In this document: positions 12,269 through 23,816 of the stretch, in pieces
Numbering within the stretch: position 1 is the stretch's first letter
How the letters are laid out: the number at the start of each line of letters is the position of its first letter
Origin: Calonectria ilicicola
Lineage: Eukaryota > Ascomycota > Sordariomycetes > Hypocreales > Nectriaceae
DNA: 64,000 bases
Assembly (NCBI GenBank): GCA_020809705.1
Contig: CP085833.1
Span: 1,488,001 to 1,552,000, forward strand
Direction of reading: 5' to 3'
Notes under the pieces: generated by a model
Seen by the model: only the letters and a program-made list of their open reading frames with translations
Told to the model about the DNA's origin: nothing
Database searches by the model: none
Position numbers and translations under genes: made by a program

Positions 12269-13144
12269 GGCCGTGTCGTCGTTTTTACGCGTGGTTGTCC
12301 CCCCTCCCCAAGCCATAACATGCGTGAAGGGGGGGCAGGTCGGCGAGGGTTCACCACCAAAGAAGCCAAAAAGAAAAGAAGGTTTTCCCTGCTCTCCCGG
12401 GAGGCTTTCTCCCCAGCAACATTGGACGATTAGCACATCAGTGGACTGACTTATCACTGGCCGCTCGACTCCCACCATTACGAACGACGACACCACCGAA
12501 CGGCCCTTGCAGCGCCTCAGTGCCAAGTACCCAAAAAAAGGTCCTTTTGCCACACCACACCCGCCACGCCCTAGACGCCCCCTCCCTCCTCCCCTCCACT
12601 CCACTCCCATCCCATCCTATCCTATCCCATCCCTAGAGGTACCTACTCTAGTTGTGGCCCTGCCCCTAGCCCAGCTATCATCCGTCCAGGTTAGCCTGCG
12701 CTCCATCAGCTCGTATCTCCAAGTCTTCTTTTTCCCTTCTGAAACCCCTTCTCTGCCGCACCGCTCGCTATTTTTTGATTACTTGCTTTTGCGTCCCTGG
12801 TTGCCGCCCATCTTTGCTTTGCTCTGGTTTGCTTCAGTCGCTAGCCCAGTTGCACTGCGTCCACCCGTTTTCTTCCCCTTCGCAGCCCCTGGTTTCCCTC
12901 CCCCATCTACATACCAATACCAGTACGCTCGTTTTTTTTTTATCGCCCAGTTGACTCTCCCAATCCCGCCCGACGTCAATTGTTCATCTTTATTTATTTT
13001 TTAAAAAAAAAAAAAACTCCATCTTGGTCGACTGGGGGGGAAGCACGACAATCACTGCCCTGGGTCTGTTGCAAGGCCGGAACCGAAAATCTCTTTAACC
13101 TCCCTCCTCCTCCACCCAAGTCGGCTGCGAACCATCCTCTCAAA

Positions 13145-15294
13145 ATGGGTATCCGGTTCGTCATCAACTTCGTCCTCCTGGCCTTGCCCATAGGCGTCAC
13201 GCTGGGCATCCTCATGGGCCTTCAGGCCTCGAGAAGCGCTAGCGGCAAAGGCAACCTCTTCACTCCCGATCCCGACAATGGCTCCGGAGGCAGCAGCGGT
13301 GGTGGTGGCCGCAAGAGGCCTGGAAACGGCATCGTCACAGACACCTACTGCCAGAAGACGCTTGGTGTTACTCCATACACTGAGGGAGAACAGTTTACAC
13401 GTAAGTGTTTGATATTTTGTTGTTTTTACTTTACTGTTTATTTTTTTTTTTTTCCTTTGGTGGTTCCGCCTCCCTGCAAGCGCAGACAGAACGAATGACA
13501 ATGTCATGGTGTTTGCGTGCCGTTGGGCTGTCTTTGTCACGGCCGGCTGCATCTACCTTGTTTCGTTGCACACACACATTGTCCAACGGTTTCGACCACA
13601 TGTCGCATCGCTTGGCCTCTTGGCCCAGGACAAGCTCATCACATCCCCATGCTATTCCCCATGCCACGCAGCCCCATTCGTTACACCGCAGGCGAACGTT
13701 GTACTTGGCTGTACCACCAAACGTCACTGGGATTGTCACTGGCACTGTCACTGTCGCTGTCACTGCCGCTATCATGGCGGCGTCTTATCAGAGGCCACCA
13801 TCGGCACTGGCATAGCTCCCACAGCTGCTGAAACCGCCTATGCCGCCGGTTGCAACCATCCAATCTCGCAACGCCGCGACGCCTTCGTCATAGTCGTCGT
13901 CGTCGTCAGTGTCGTCGTCGCCGCGGTGATCTCTTTCTCACTGCATCGAATCCTTCCCGCTTCCCCTCCCGGCCTCAGCCACATCTTCCCATCCGTCCCT
14001 CCCGCCCGCTCGATTGGCTTCTGTCTCTTGTCTGCCGTCTCCCTCGGCCTCCGTCTCTCTCCCCATCCCCGTCCCCACCACACTACACCACGCACTCCGC
14101 ACACCACACATAGACACACCACCAGTCCCATCCACTCAGCGTCCGCATATGTTTCTGGTTGCCAAGGGCGACCAAAACTTGCACGCACGCCATCAACCAC
14201 CGCCACGATTGCCCGCAAAGCTTATCATGCCCATCCCCGTGACCCGGCCGCGTTGCCTTGGACGCCATTGCTGACAGCACACCTCACAGTGAACCCCAAT
14301 CAGTGGGGCTGGAACTCGTCCATGCCAGGCGCCCTCTGCATGAATGTGAGTCTCTAATTAATTAATGCATTTGCATATTTCCCGGCTCCACTCTTCCGCA
14401 GCCTCACCCCACCTCCGGCACCCACCGGCGATCCGTCATGAGCCTATTGCTGACTTGCTGCATAGATTACCACGTACAACAATGGATCTTACGCTACCGA
14501 CTACACAGCTCCCCGTTGGTCGATAACATGGCAGTACGACCAGGGCAACGTCGATCTCCCCGTCCATGCTTACCCCAATGTCATGGTTGAGGACAAGAAC
14601 TTCCCTGAGAAGCTCTCCAGCATCAGTGGCATCAACGTCGAGCATGAGTGGACCTACGGAGAAGGCGACTCGGTGGCAACCGATACCGTCGAGACTGATC
14701 TGACCTCATCCACTGTCAACCTGAACGCAAACATCGCCATGGATTTGTTCATGGACTCTGACAAGTCCAAGGCCGGCTCGAGCGAGGACGCGTCCCACGA
14801 AGTGATGGTGTGGTTTGCTGCCATCGGAGCCGCCACACAGCCCCTCGGTATGACGATTGCCAACGTCAAGCAGACCCCTCTCGCTACCAAGACGCTCAAC
14901 AGCACCGAATTGTAAGCCACTACCACCAACCACTAACACCACCACCATCACCACTAGCTTCTTATCCCTATGTCTATCCCTATCCCTATCTCTATCTTCC
15001 TTATCTATGCAATGCGCCATTGATACTAACATGATGACTGTCAGCTCACTTTACTCTGACAAGAACGAAAAGGGTCAGCAGGTATTGACCTGGTTGGCTA
15101 CCGACATTACTGATTCTTTCCACGGAGACATCTGGCCGCTGGTAGACTATCTACTTACGACAGACAATTCCACCTTCCCCACAAAGGACTACTACCTTGG
15201 ATACCTGAGTTGGGGAAGCGAAGCCTACTATTCCGCAACGAATGTTACGCTGAATGTCCGTCAGCTCTCCATTGAAGTGGAGAAATCCTCCTAA
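13145..15294 (+). CDS. GH12-type endoglucanase/xyloglucanase, membrane-anchored form, 335 aa
   Basis: Exons are 13145-13400, 14290-14345, 14466-14911 and 15045-15294. Residues 1-28 form a hydrophobic segment (signal peptide or type II anchor), followed by a Gly/Ser-rich linker to about residue 60. The remainder has the pattern of glycoside hydrolase family 12: NQWGW at 89-93, AYPNVMVE at 139-146, HEVMVW with the candidate nucleophile Glu216, and WGSEAYY with the candidate acid/base Glu312. The product is expected to hydrolyse beta-1,4-glucan or xyloglucan at the cell surface or outside the cell. Several N-x-S/T sites fit secretion. The first intron, 889 nt, is far longer than others here. The gene diverges from the GT2 gene. 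Family assignment is by motif; substrate is unknown. Confidence 0.78.
13731..13925 (+). repeat. TGTCACTG-type and GTC trinucleotide repeats in GH12 intron 1
   Basis: The long first intron contains repeated GTCACTG/GTCGCTG units (about 13734-13772) and a GTC/GTCGTC run (about 13893-13922). They explain the unusual open frame through the intron, which is low-complexity. Confidence 0.65.
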
Positions 15295-16461
15295 GATACC
15301 TAGCCCCCAAATGTACAGTACTATATAGAACGAACGATAGATATTTTTAATGACGATCAATCGATGATTCCCCCCATAGCGCTTACGCTTACGCCTGGCC
15401 TCGTTTGCCTCGTCTGCCTTGTTCTGCCTTGTTCTGCCTATCTGTCCAGCCTACCTTGCATCGATCAACCAACCACCCCAGCCAACATCGCTTGTTTTAT
15501 CAATGTCTTGAACTGGGCTCTGCTTTGACTCTCGCTTCCATCACTGCTACGTAACTCATCGTCGCTCTGGAAACCCGATTTGGCATATGCTGGATTGCCC
15601 CGATGTTTTCCCGCCAGCCGCCGCCCCGCCGTCAAGAAAAAAAAAAAAGGGCCAATTCGCGTAAAACCCCGACGGGGGTCTAGAAGTTGAGAGGCGCACC
15701 CAACGACAAGGCCGAGCGAGAGAGAAAAAAAAAATTCACTAACTAACTAGTCATGAGCGAAATGGGGACAAAAGGGGGGTGTGTGTGGATAATACCCGCA
15801 AGATTGGCTTTTATGCTCTTGGTTCCTTAGTCCGTTTCGACGCTAAGGATAATTTCTAATTTGTGCTATCGCAGATGCTATTGTTTTGGGTTTTTACACA
15901 TTTTCCTTGGCCATAGAATTGACCAACCAAAGAGAAAATTCGTATTTCATAAAATTGAAGGATTCCATTTTTCAAACCAAATCTACTGTAGGCCTGTTAT
16001 TTTTGACACACGAGATCCTCTTGGAGCTTTCCGTCATTTTTGCGTGGGGCGCCCATGCCAAAAATTTGACTCGTCTCGTTCTTTTTCCCCCCCGTCGATC
16101 AAATGTCAAATATCGATCAATGGGCTTTCAGACAAGTGTCATAGCGACGATCTGTGATGCCGTCGAGTTAGACCACTGTTTGATAAGCCTGTGGTGCCCA
16201 TGTGGGGTGGGGGAGGGAGGATGGACTAGAAACATGCATCGTAAGGGGTAATTTTGCGTCTCGAGTAGTTAGTTCACCGTCCTGGAACGAGGCCCATGGC
16301 ACACAAAGCGGCTAAGATAGCTCACACACACAGGCGTTTCTTCAAACGACAAAGGATATGTTTCCGCTCTAATTTTAATCAAAAGAATCCAAAACACCAA
16401 ACCCCCAAAACACCACGCAAAAGGACCGTAAAAGAATTCATGCGTGCTTTGCCCTCTCTTC
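15295..16461. other. convergent intergenic region
   Basis: This region lies between the stop of the GH12 gene and the stop of the minus-strand DUF7702-type gene and should hold both 3' UTRs. A pyrimidine-rich repeat of TGCCTTGT-like units occurs at about 15401-15455. No coding frame with family resemblance was seen. Confidence 0.5.
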
Positions 16462-17538
16462 TCAGACATGTTGCACTCCTCCTGCACCGCCCTTGCTTGC
16501 CACCATCTGTGACGACTGCTGCTGCCCATCCCCCGTTTCAGGTCGAGACGTGTTCCGAATCTCGCGGGTGTGCAGGCCCGCGGCGAGGAATCCCAATGCC
16601 GTCACCAGCTCGGGCAGGAACGCGAGCACCACCCGGACAACCAGGGAGCCGGTGGTCGGGTTGAGGTCTGCGGCGCCGGACGTCATGGCCACCAGGGTGT
16701 AGACCACACGGACGCCGATAAAGACGGCCGAGAAGAGTACCGAATATAGCAGCTGTAGATAACAGAAACGGGGGGTCAGCCTACGGGATTCCCGACATTT
16801 GCCATTTTATTTTTAATGTTTTGAGGCACACTACTACCACACACGCAACACTGGCCCACGTGGTGGAGAGGGAGGGAGGAGGAATGGATGATTTGCACAC
16901 ACACACGCACCATTGTCCCGAGCCGGCAGGATGGGCTAGGCCGCACGGCTCCGCGCAGAGATAGCACGGCCCAGGCCGTTACAGCAGCCCAGGCGACGGT
17001 CAGTATCGAAATGCCAACCTTCACCAGAGTCAGGTCGGTCTTGGTTGGGTCCTCGCCCTGCAGCCCTGACGCTCCGGCGGCCAGCATGGCGACGCCGCCG
17101 GTGACTAGGACGTGGTAGACGAGCACCTTCAGCCACTCGACCTTGGCGTTGAGGTCTTCGTATCGATAAGTTCGCCTAATTAGCAACGCCGGTCAGTCTT
17201 GGCACAGATTCTGCCACCAGCGGCACGGAAGCAATTCCACTCTCGGGGACCACCGCGGTAGTATGTTTGTAGTGGTGGTGGTAAAAAGTCTAGACTCACG
17301 CTTCGTGAAGGACACCCGACGCCGCCAATAGCAGCGGCGACAGCCCAACGCTGGGAATAATGGCTGCAGACGAGTTGCCCGAGAGCGCCAGTCCGCCGCC
17401 GACGATGCGCAGGCCAAAGAAGGCCAGCAGGTAGAACCAGCCCATGAGGCCTGGCTTGCCGTGTTTAGCAAGAACATAGCAGGCCGGTGGCGTAAGAATG
17501 GCGTAGATGGCCAGTTGAGCTGTGGTGAGGCTGCCCAT
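16462..17538 (-). CDS. multi-span membrane protein of the fungal DUF7702 type, 264 aa
   Basis: Exons are 17538-17300, 17175-16911 and 16752-16462, joined by GT-AG introns with frame preserved. The protein has about seven hydrophobic spans: early ones containing APPACYVL-like and FFGLRIVGG segments, then VLVYHVLVTGG, VGISILTVAW, a span beginning LLYSVLFS, and one near LAFLPELV. A short hydrophilic tail follows. The pattern fits the uncharacterised fungal membrane family I recall as DUF7702; that name is from memory. No catalytic motif is evident. Its start faces a 0.8-kb gap next to the UPC2-like regulator, which lies on the same strand upstream. Confidence 0.8.
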
Positions 17539-18326
17539 TGTTCCTATTTAGGAAATTGTCTATACAGAATATGATGAGTGATGTGGTTGGTGGTAGTAGT
17601 GGTGGTGGGTTCGGTGTGCTGTAGTCTGTATCTCGGCAAACTAAGCTTGGTCTTCAAAAAAGAAAAAAGCTGTCAAAAAATTGGAAAATATTGCTTAAAG
17701 CTGTTGATTGATGATCTAGAATGCTCGTCTTGGCACAACACGATAATTACAATTGAGACATTCCCCTTCTTTATACTCGCAAACTTCTACTTGCACCTGA
17801 TGGAGGCCTTTTAGCACGATGGCGAAGCTGTTGATGACTTGAACGAGACCGAGAAACAGAAATGTAGGGTAGCATCACCATGCATGCAGGCTGGCGCTCT
17901 GATTGGACAGCTGGTACGGGGGGCGCAGTGTTGGGATGAAAAAAAGCGGGGTATGAGCGAGAACGAGCCCGATGGAACGAGCCTGATGGGGATTGGTGAT
18001 GGCCGGCAATGAGGGCGGGAAGATCGATCTGGGGTGGGACGTTGGGGAGAGTGATATATGCTGGCATCGCCTCTTTGGCTCGTTGTTCCCTTTTCCGTTC
18101 AAACTCCGCCACATCGATTCGAATGCAATTGCCTGTTTTGGTTCATGGAGGGGATATCATTTGCTCTCTAATAAACTAACAGCCAATAACCAGCCAATAA
18201 CTCTACAGCACACACAGCGCAGCATAGCACCGCACAGCACTCGCACAACAGCGTCATACCCTGTCGACCCGCTCACTGCTCGCCTACCACCACTTTACGC
18301 CTTTACAGTACGTACGCACTCGGCTC
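17539..18326. other. intergenic region upstream of the DUF7702-type gene
   Basis: Between two minus-strand genes. It should contain the promoter of the membrane-protein gene and the 3' UTR of the regulator. Open frames are short and unremarkable. Confidence 0.45.
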
Positions 18327-19621
18327 TCAGCTCTCAGCCCTACGAGGCATACACTCTTGAACCAGCTGCATTGGCCATGTGAGCATGCCCTGCCACTCCG
18401 GCCCCAACTGCGCCTGAATGGCCCTGAACTCCCGGAGCGGCATATCATCGATCCACCAGGCCTCGCTCCCGCCTGTTGACAGCGCAAAGTAGTGCGCCAG
18501 CATCACCAGTGCCCGCGGCTGATGCTGGTCCAGCAGCAGCATGAAATGGTCTGGTATTAGCACGGTGAACGCCATGATTCGTCGGCACAGCATGAGCGCG
18601 CACTCGCCCTGGTTGCGGCCCTCGAACAGCCAGCAGAGGAACCGTGTCATCTCCTCGTAGGTGAGCAGATCTAGCTGGCACAGCTCCTTTCCTCCGTTCA
18701 CTGGTTGGAGCAGGTGCGCGAGCCGGTCGGCATTGGTTGACCTCGCCTCACGCACGAATGGAATCATGGTTGTCACTATCGGCCATACCTTGGCCTCAGG
18801 GTCGTCCTTGAGCAGGCCCAGCGCTATCTTGTACACGCCGCTGATGCTCCTCGACAGGCGCAGCCAATGCACCGGTGCTTCGTACGGCTCTAGTTGTCGC
18901 TCCCGCATGTTGGCAAACGAGTCGACCGTGAGTAGCACCGTGGTGAAGCTTGCCGCGTCCGCATTGTACTTGTTCAGCTCCCCGACCGCCATCCGGTGCT
19001 GGATGAGCGTCGTCTCCAAGTAGATTGCCCTCAGGTCCATGTACTCGTTTGCCTTGTCCTCCGTCTCAGCCTCCCGTGCCTGGTGGTGGCTCGTCAGCAC
19101 CATGATGGCGCTGAGCAGCGGCTCATAGTCGAGAGCCATCCTGGGCACGTGGACGTTCCATGCCTCGAGCAGCTGAGGTATGTGCGTGCCCGGCATCGTG
19201 TGGGATGTCATTATGATAAAGTGGTGCAGCAGCAGCAGCTCGCGGTGACGCCGCTCGCGGCCCTCTGCGAGTGACGGGTTGCGCGGCTTCTCCTTGACCA
19301 CGGCCGACGACACCGACCCGGGCGATCCTACGGTGTTCTGCACTGCGTTGCCCTCCGCATCGAGGCGGTCGTAGTGGCAGTCGACCTGATGCCGGCGGCA
19401 GCCACCCTGTGCAAGTTAGAAGTCGACATTCCCAATGGGCAGTTCACTCATCATGAAACCTACGCATGTCGGCCACGCTTCATCGCACTGCAGTCAAAAC
19501 GGTCAGTCAGCAACAGGTCAGCACAGCACCCCCTTGTACCGAAGCTCCACTTCACCTTGACTCGACGGGCTCTACAGCGTTTGCACCCTGTCTTTGACTT
19601 TGTGTGATATAACCGCGGCAT
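18327..19621 (-). CDS. Zn2Cys6 transcription factor, UPC2-like, 389 aa
   Basis: Exons are 19621-19556, 19487-19464 (24 nt, eight codons) and 19406-18327. Splicing assembles a complete fungal binuclear zinc cluster near the N-terminus: CKRC, then RRVKC, DEAWPTC, GGC and a final Cys after HQVD. The six-cysteine spacing is 2-6-6-2-6. A DRLD segment follows, then an all-helical regulatory region as in the small sterol-uptake-control (UPC2-like) regulators. The protein should bind CGG-type sites in the nucleus; target genes are not evident. The ATG at 19621 was chosen because the upstream codons in frame contain no earlier ATG. The tiny second exon lies inside the zinc cluster. Confidence 0.85.
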
Positions 19622-20030
19622 CCCGGGTCCTTCTACAAGCTGCACCGCCCCGGCAAGACGGCGACTTTTCTGCGATCAAAGGGAACAGTAGTAATCAACG
19701 GTGATGTCACTTCAGCCGCGCCCAATGGGAATAACGCTCGTAGTTTAGTCGAGACGCGTTTGCGCTCTGACGGGCGTTCTACACTCTCCACCGGCCTTGC
19801 CGGTCATGTGATAATCCGCGTGATGGTCTAAGCCTCTCTGCGCGAGCGGCCGAGAATTGCGCGCTAGTCGTTGACGGTCAGATCACCAGTGCTTACCACG
19901 GTAACACTAGACCCGGGTCTCGATTGTTGCGCCTGGTAGGGCATTTTTTGGCTCAAGGTTTGAAGACAAAAAAAAACGGCACATGTCTCTGACGTAAAAA
20001 AGAACCCCCAACAATGTGCGTAAGAAACGA
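19622..20030. other. upstream region of the UPC2-like regulator
   Basis: This stretch should include the regulator's promoter. Base composition changes from GC-rich to AT-rich across it. No gene was seen. Confidence 0.4.
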
Positions 20031-21290
20031 AACACGGTTGGCTTAGACACCTTAGTCAGATAGATAAATATGCGTGATTGAGTAGAGACGTAAGATTGTC
20101 AGCTTGTGCCTCTGTAGAAGCCAATGATTCGCTATCCACAATTTGCGCAAATTTTCATAACTGCACTTTCCTGCACGATAACAAGTCGTGCGGCTGATGT
20201 CCTAGTTGAGATGTCTTTGCATGTATTTGCATGTATCATGGCAGGGTAGTATGCGTAGTATGCGCTGAACGCTTACTGCATTAATCCGTCCTTATCTATG
20301 TAATTTCTCAAATTAGCAAACCAGCTTGAGCAATGTAACCCCGGTTTCTCATCTATTGTTTTTCAAAATGCTGATCTAGGTAGCATTTCGAGATAGGTGA
20401 CTATAAGGCTGTGGTTCGAAAACCTATCATTTGATCAAGAAGAAGAGATAAGAATTACTTACGCGGCTCTACACCCATCAAAGTCAGCCAAAAATACGAG
20501 ATTCTGCAAACAAGTAAAGTTAATTTTCTAATACCGGAAAGGATCGCCCCCAATGTTTATATTCTCGGTCATCCGGGCACTTATGAACTAGAATGAGGCC
20601 CTATCTATAAGCACGAGAACGAATACTTCGATATGTGGAGAGATCCTTCACACGGAACCCTTGCATTTTGGTTGAGGTAGCATAGAATGGCATTAACGAC
20701 ACCCCACCCCCTGAACTTCATATGGACGCGTGGAGGATGTGGTGATCATGGATGCCCGACGATGCATTCCAGAGTGACTTGCTCATATCCAAAATCAAAC
20801 TGTCAGACAATTGAATTTTGGAACTTCAGCCCTAGGATACGTGAATACGATTTTAGAGTCCTGCAATGGTAACCTAGGGTAGATGCATGCTACACGAGGA
20901 TCTATGGAATAATGTGTTTTGCATTCATCTAAATTTAACCCCCTCTTTCATATCAATGATTCCATAGTTTCCATGTGACCTGGCGAGATATCTTACCGCA
21001 TGGTACTATTGTTTGACAAAACCGCAGGAAAACAGACTTGCGTACGTTACACGTTATGCATGTTGGTTGTGTCTCATCACATAGTATCCAGTGCAACACC
21101 CTGTTGTGCCGCTCTGCCGTTTCGGCTGTCTGCCTCGTAAATCCGTGCATGAGATGATGATTTAACGTTTTTTCCAATTACTGGGCGCGGATAAACAAGA
21201 CTGGTATCGTGTACTTCCTATTTTGTCCATATCACCTCTTCGATATTGGAAATCTACCAAAAATAGAGAGTGTAAAAATAATCTTGACCT
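20031..21290 (-). pseudogene. decayed tandem copy of the Hsp70-like gene
   Basis: Two blocks match the intact gene next door. Block 20031-20640 resembles 21300-21960, including the intron-exon edge reading TTACTTACGC and the 3' flank. Block about 20980-21250 resembles the upstream region of the intact gene (about 23930-24240), with shared TTATGCATGTTGG and ATAAACAAGACT. The central coding body is missing. Where frame can be followed it is broken: the exon starting with Met-Thr has an in-frame TAG where the intact copy has CAG, and the last exon is frameshifted into a stop. The copy therefore looks like an internally deleted relic of a tandem duplication. Confidence 0.75.
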
Positions 21291-21372
21291 TGGCTTAGAT
21301 AACGCATCGATTAGATATGCATGTGATTCAGTAGAGGCGAGGCTACTAGTCTGAGTCTCCATCTAATTTGCC

Positions 21373-23816
21373 CTAGTTGTATTTCGCCTCAACAGAACCA
21401 AACGATTCGCCATCCACCTCCAATGCAAATTTCATGACTGCGGATTCTAGCGTAATGACTAAATCGAAGTGGACACTCCAACTTGGGTAATCTGTTAGTA
21501 TCATCATAGGATAACATAGGTGGAGTGCCTACTAGGGTTTCCCTTTATGATCTGTATAGCATCTAGAGTTAATATATAATGTTGGATCATATAATCTCGT
21601 TTTCTTACCTATTCTTTTTTCAAATTTTGAAGCAGGAAGCCTTGAGAGGTTACTGATTATCGAACAGTTCAGGGAAAATTTATCACCTTTGAAAGGGTGG
21701 CGAGGGGCCGCGCTGGGTTATGGTTTGAGTCCATATCATTTAACTAAGAATGGTAGGCAAGGATTACTTACGCCGAACCACACTCATAAAGCTCGTCCGA
21801 AAAAATAAGGTCCATCTGAGAGTAATTGTAATTGATATTCCTGCAAAAAGAAAACTTGATTTTCTGATCCCGGAGGAGATCATCTCCAATATTAATATAC
21901 CAGGTCATCTGGTAATTAGATATTAGATCAATGCCCTGTTTTTAAGTGCTGGAATACTTACTTGTGATACCCTAAGAGACCCATCCGGCCAAACTTTTGT
22001 GGGTCGGCCAATGTCCAAAATGGGATCAATGTGGCAATCTGCGTCAACTCCATAATGACGTGTAGCGGATGTGCTGGTAACGATTGCTTCGCGAGGCATC
22101 CTAGAGAGAGCTGCACCTCTTGAAACAAAACTAGTTAGAATATAGGAATTTAAAAGTTTGACTCTCACATACTTTGCGATAGCAGCCCAAGCATCCGGAG
22201 GCTGGAGGATTTCTATGTCAGGATGCTCGGCTTTAACTCGACTCATAAGATAATGATTGCTTCCAAACCCTCCGACTAGAAACAAACCCTGGAATATTCA
22301 GAATTAGAGCATTCAGGGGATGATGGATGACGGCAAACCTTTATGCTTTTGGCTCCTTCTTTCAGCTTCACTTTTTGAACCTGATCATTTATGAGCATAA
22401 GAATGTCAGTAATAAGCGGATTGAAAATGAGCCTCAAGTCGTCTCTGGCAGTTCAAAATTAATCATTCCCAGTTTATGAAGTTTTTAATTGCAACATCAC
22501 GTACCTGGTCATCCTCCAACTGCATGATTCGAGGCCATTTTCAGCATCGTCCTCTAGATTCGCGGTTGGGAAGTTGATGAAGTACTCCTCATCTGCTCCT
22601 CCCCTAAATAACCTCTTGACATCTCGGTCAAATTGTCTGTTTGACAAGTGGAATGCCTTGCTCTTTTTAAGATTCTTCCATTGATCATCACCTACAAGAT
22701 CTTCAACTGCATCTGCAAACTTTTTGTTCAGTCCAAGGGACCCGGACATGCCACCTTTGGATGTATCAGCATGAATCTAGCTATAACGACATCGTGATAA
22801 AAAAAAAAAAAGCTTACCTGTACCCGGAACAATTTCTTTTACCTGAAGCCTGGGAAGTGCGGCCTCAACCTTGTATGATACTAAGTCAACAGTGCCACCA
22901 CCAGCGTCGCATACGATGAAATTATCATCGGGATAAAGTCTGCGGTCCATTTTTCTGGCGGTCCACAATGCTGCTGCTTCGGGCTCTTTGATTAGATGAA
23001 TAGGGCTAAGACCTGCCATTTCGGCTGCCTGAAATGAAGTATACAAAATTAGTAAGTGATTCCAAAGGGGAGCGGGTGTACTTGCCTTCAGAGTGGCGTT
23101 TTTTGCGGCATCGGACCAAACGGCTGGGACTACAGCAGCCGTCAACACACGAATTTTGAATTGATCGTTCTACTCACCAGTGAGGACATATTCTTTGCAG
23201 CATAGTTCTATATATGCCTTTGAGAACCTTTTCGATATTTCGGATATTGCATGTTTGTATATGGCGCCCAGAAAATCGGCTGTCACCTGACTTGGATGCT
23301 TTGGCAAGCTTTTCAACTCCCTTTGACGGATTTTCCTTGACGACATGAAATATGAAGGCCTTTCCTGTTCAGGATCAAGAAGGAGCTTCAACCCCACTAT
23401 ACCATCAGTGTGGTTGTTCAAAGTCGCACCCCACTCGAACTCGTTGGGGTTTTCCTTGTTGTATTTGATCAGAGTGGGCACTTTGGGAGCATCGGGACTC
23501 TCCGCTCCTTGAAATTGAAATATTTAATAGAGTGGGTGGGTAGATTGGTATGATTGTATTTACCTGGCCAATTTTTGACGGAGAGGGGCGTGCAATCCCG
23601 TTGATTCGTGAAGCAGTAGGCAATACCAGAATATGTAGTCCCAAAGTCCAATGCTATTATAAGCTTATCTTCTGGCGTATCGGATACAGAAACGTTCTCG
23701 AGAAGCTTATCCAAATCAATGGCATGAGCTGACATACTGAATAAGTTTGTGCGACGACTGTGGTTTTGGAGTCTTGTGAGGATAGCTGTAGATGGACGGA
23801 TAAGGGAGGAGAACAT
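21373..23816 (-). CDS. Hsp70-like (actin-fold ATPase) protein, 588 aa
   Basis: Eleven exons were placed: 23816-23564, 23507-23178, 23129-23086, 23028-22818, 22754-22505, 22444-22339, 22288-22173, 22118-21962, 21908-21772, 21652-21609 and 21491-21373. All junctions keep frame; intron 3 (23085-23029) has a GC donor. The nucleotide-binding fold is visible: ALDFGTTYSG at residues 55-64, CDAGGGTVDL in the middle and LFLVGGFGSNHYL later. It belongs to the divergent fungal Hsp70-like proteins that lack a canonical substrate-binding domain and end in a beta-rich tail (here ESAVMKFALEVDGESFGS). Such genes are often multicopy and linked to non-self recognition loci; the function is unknown. An alternative start is Met28. 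Confidence 0.85.

Larger units (their letters stand above)
10256..13144. other. 2.9-kb shared upstream region of the divergent GT2 and GH12 genes
   Basis: The GT2 gene starts at 10255 on the minus strand and the GH12 gene at 13145 on the plus strand, so both promoters and leaders lie here. The stretch contains pyrimidine-rich blocks (12540-12660 and 12720-12940), microsatellites and a poly-A tract just before the GH12 start. Open frames up to 275 codons exist on the minus strand but are low-complexity and lack family resemblance. Confidence 0.55.

Noticed and set aside
11783..12610. 275-codon frame on the minus strand in the GT2/GH12 intergenic region
   Set aside because: It reads through GT/GC microsatellite and C-rich sequence, is low-complexity, and has no family resemblance; GC-rich DNA has few stops.
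20405..20425. GGTTCGAAAACC, resembling a tRNA T-arm
   Set aside because: No acceptor stem, anticodon arm or D-arm can be built around it, and it lies within the decayed Hsp70-like copy.
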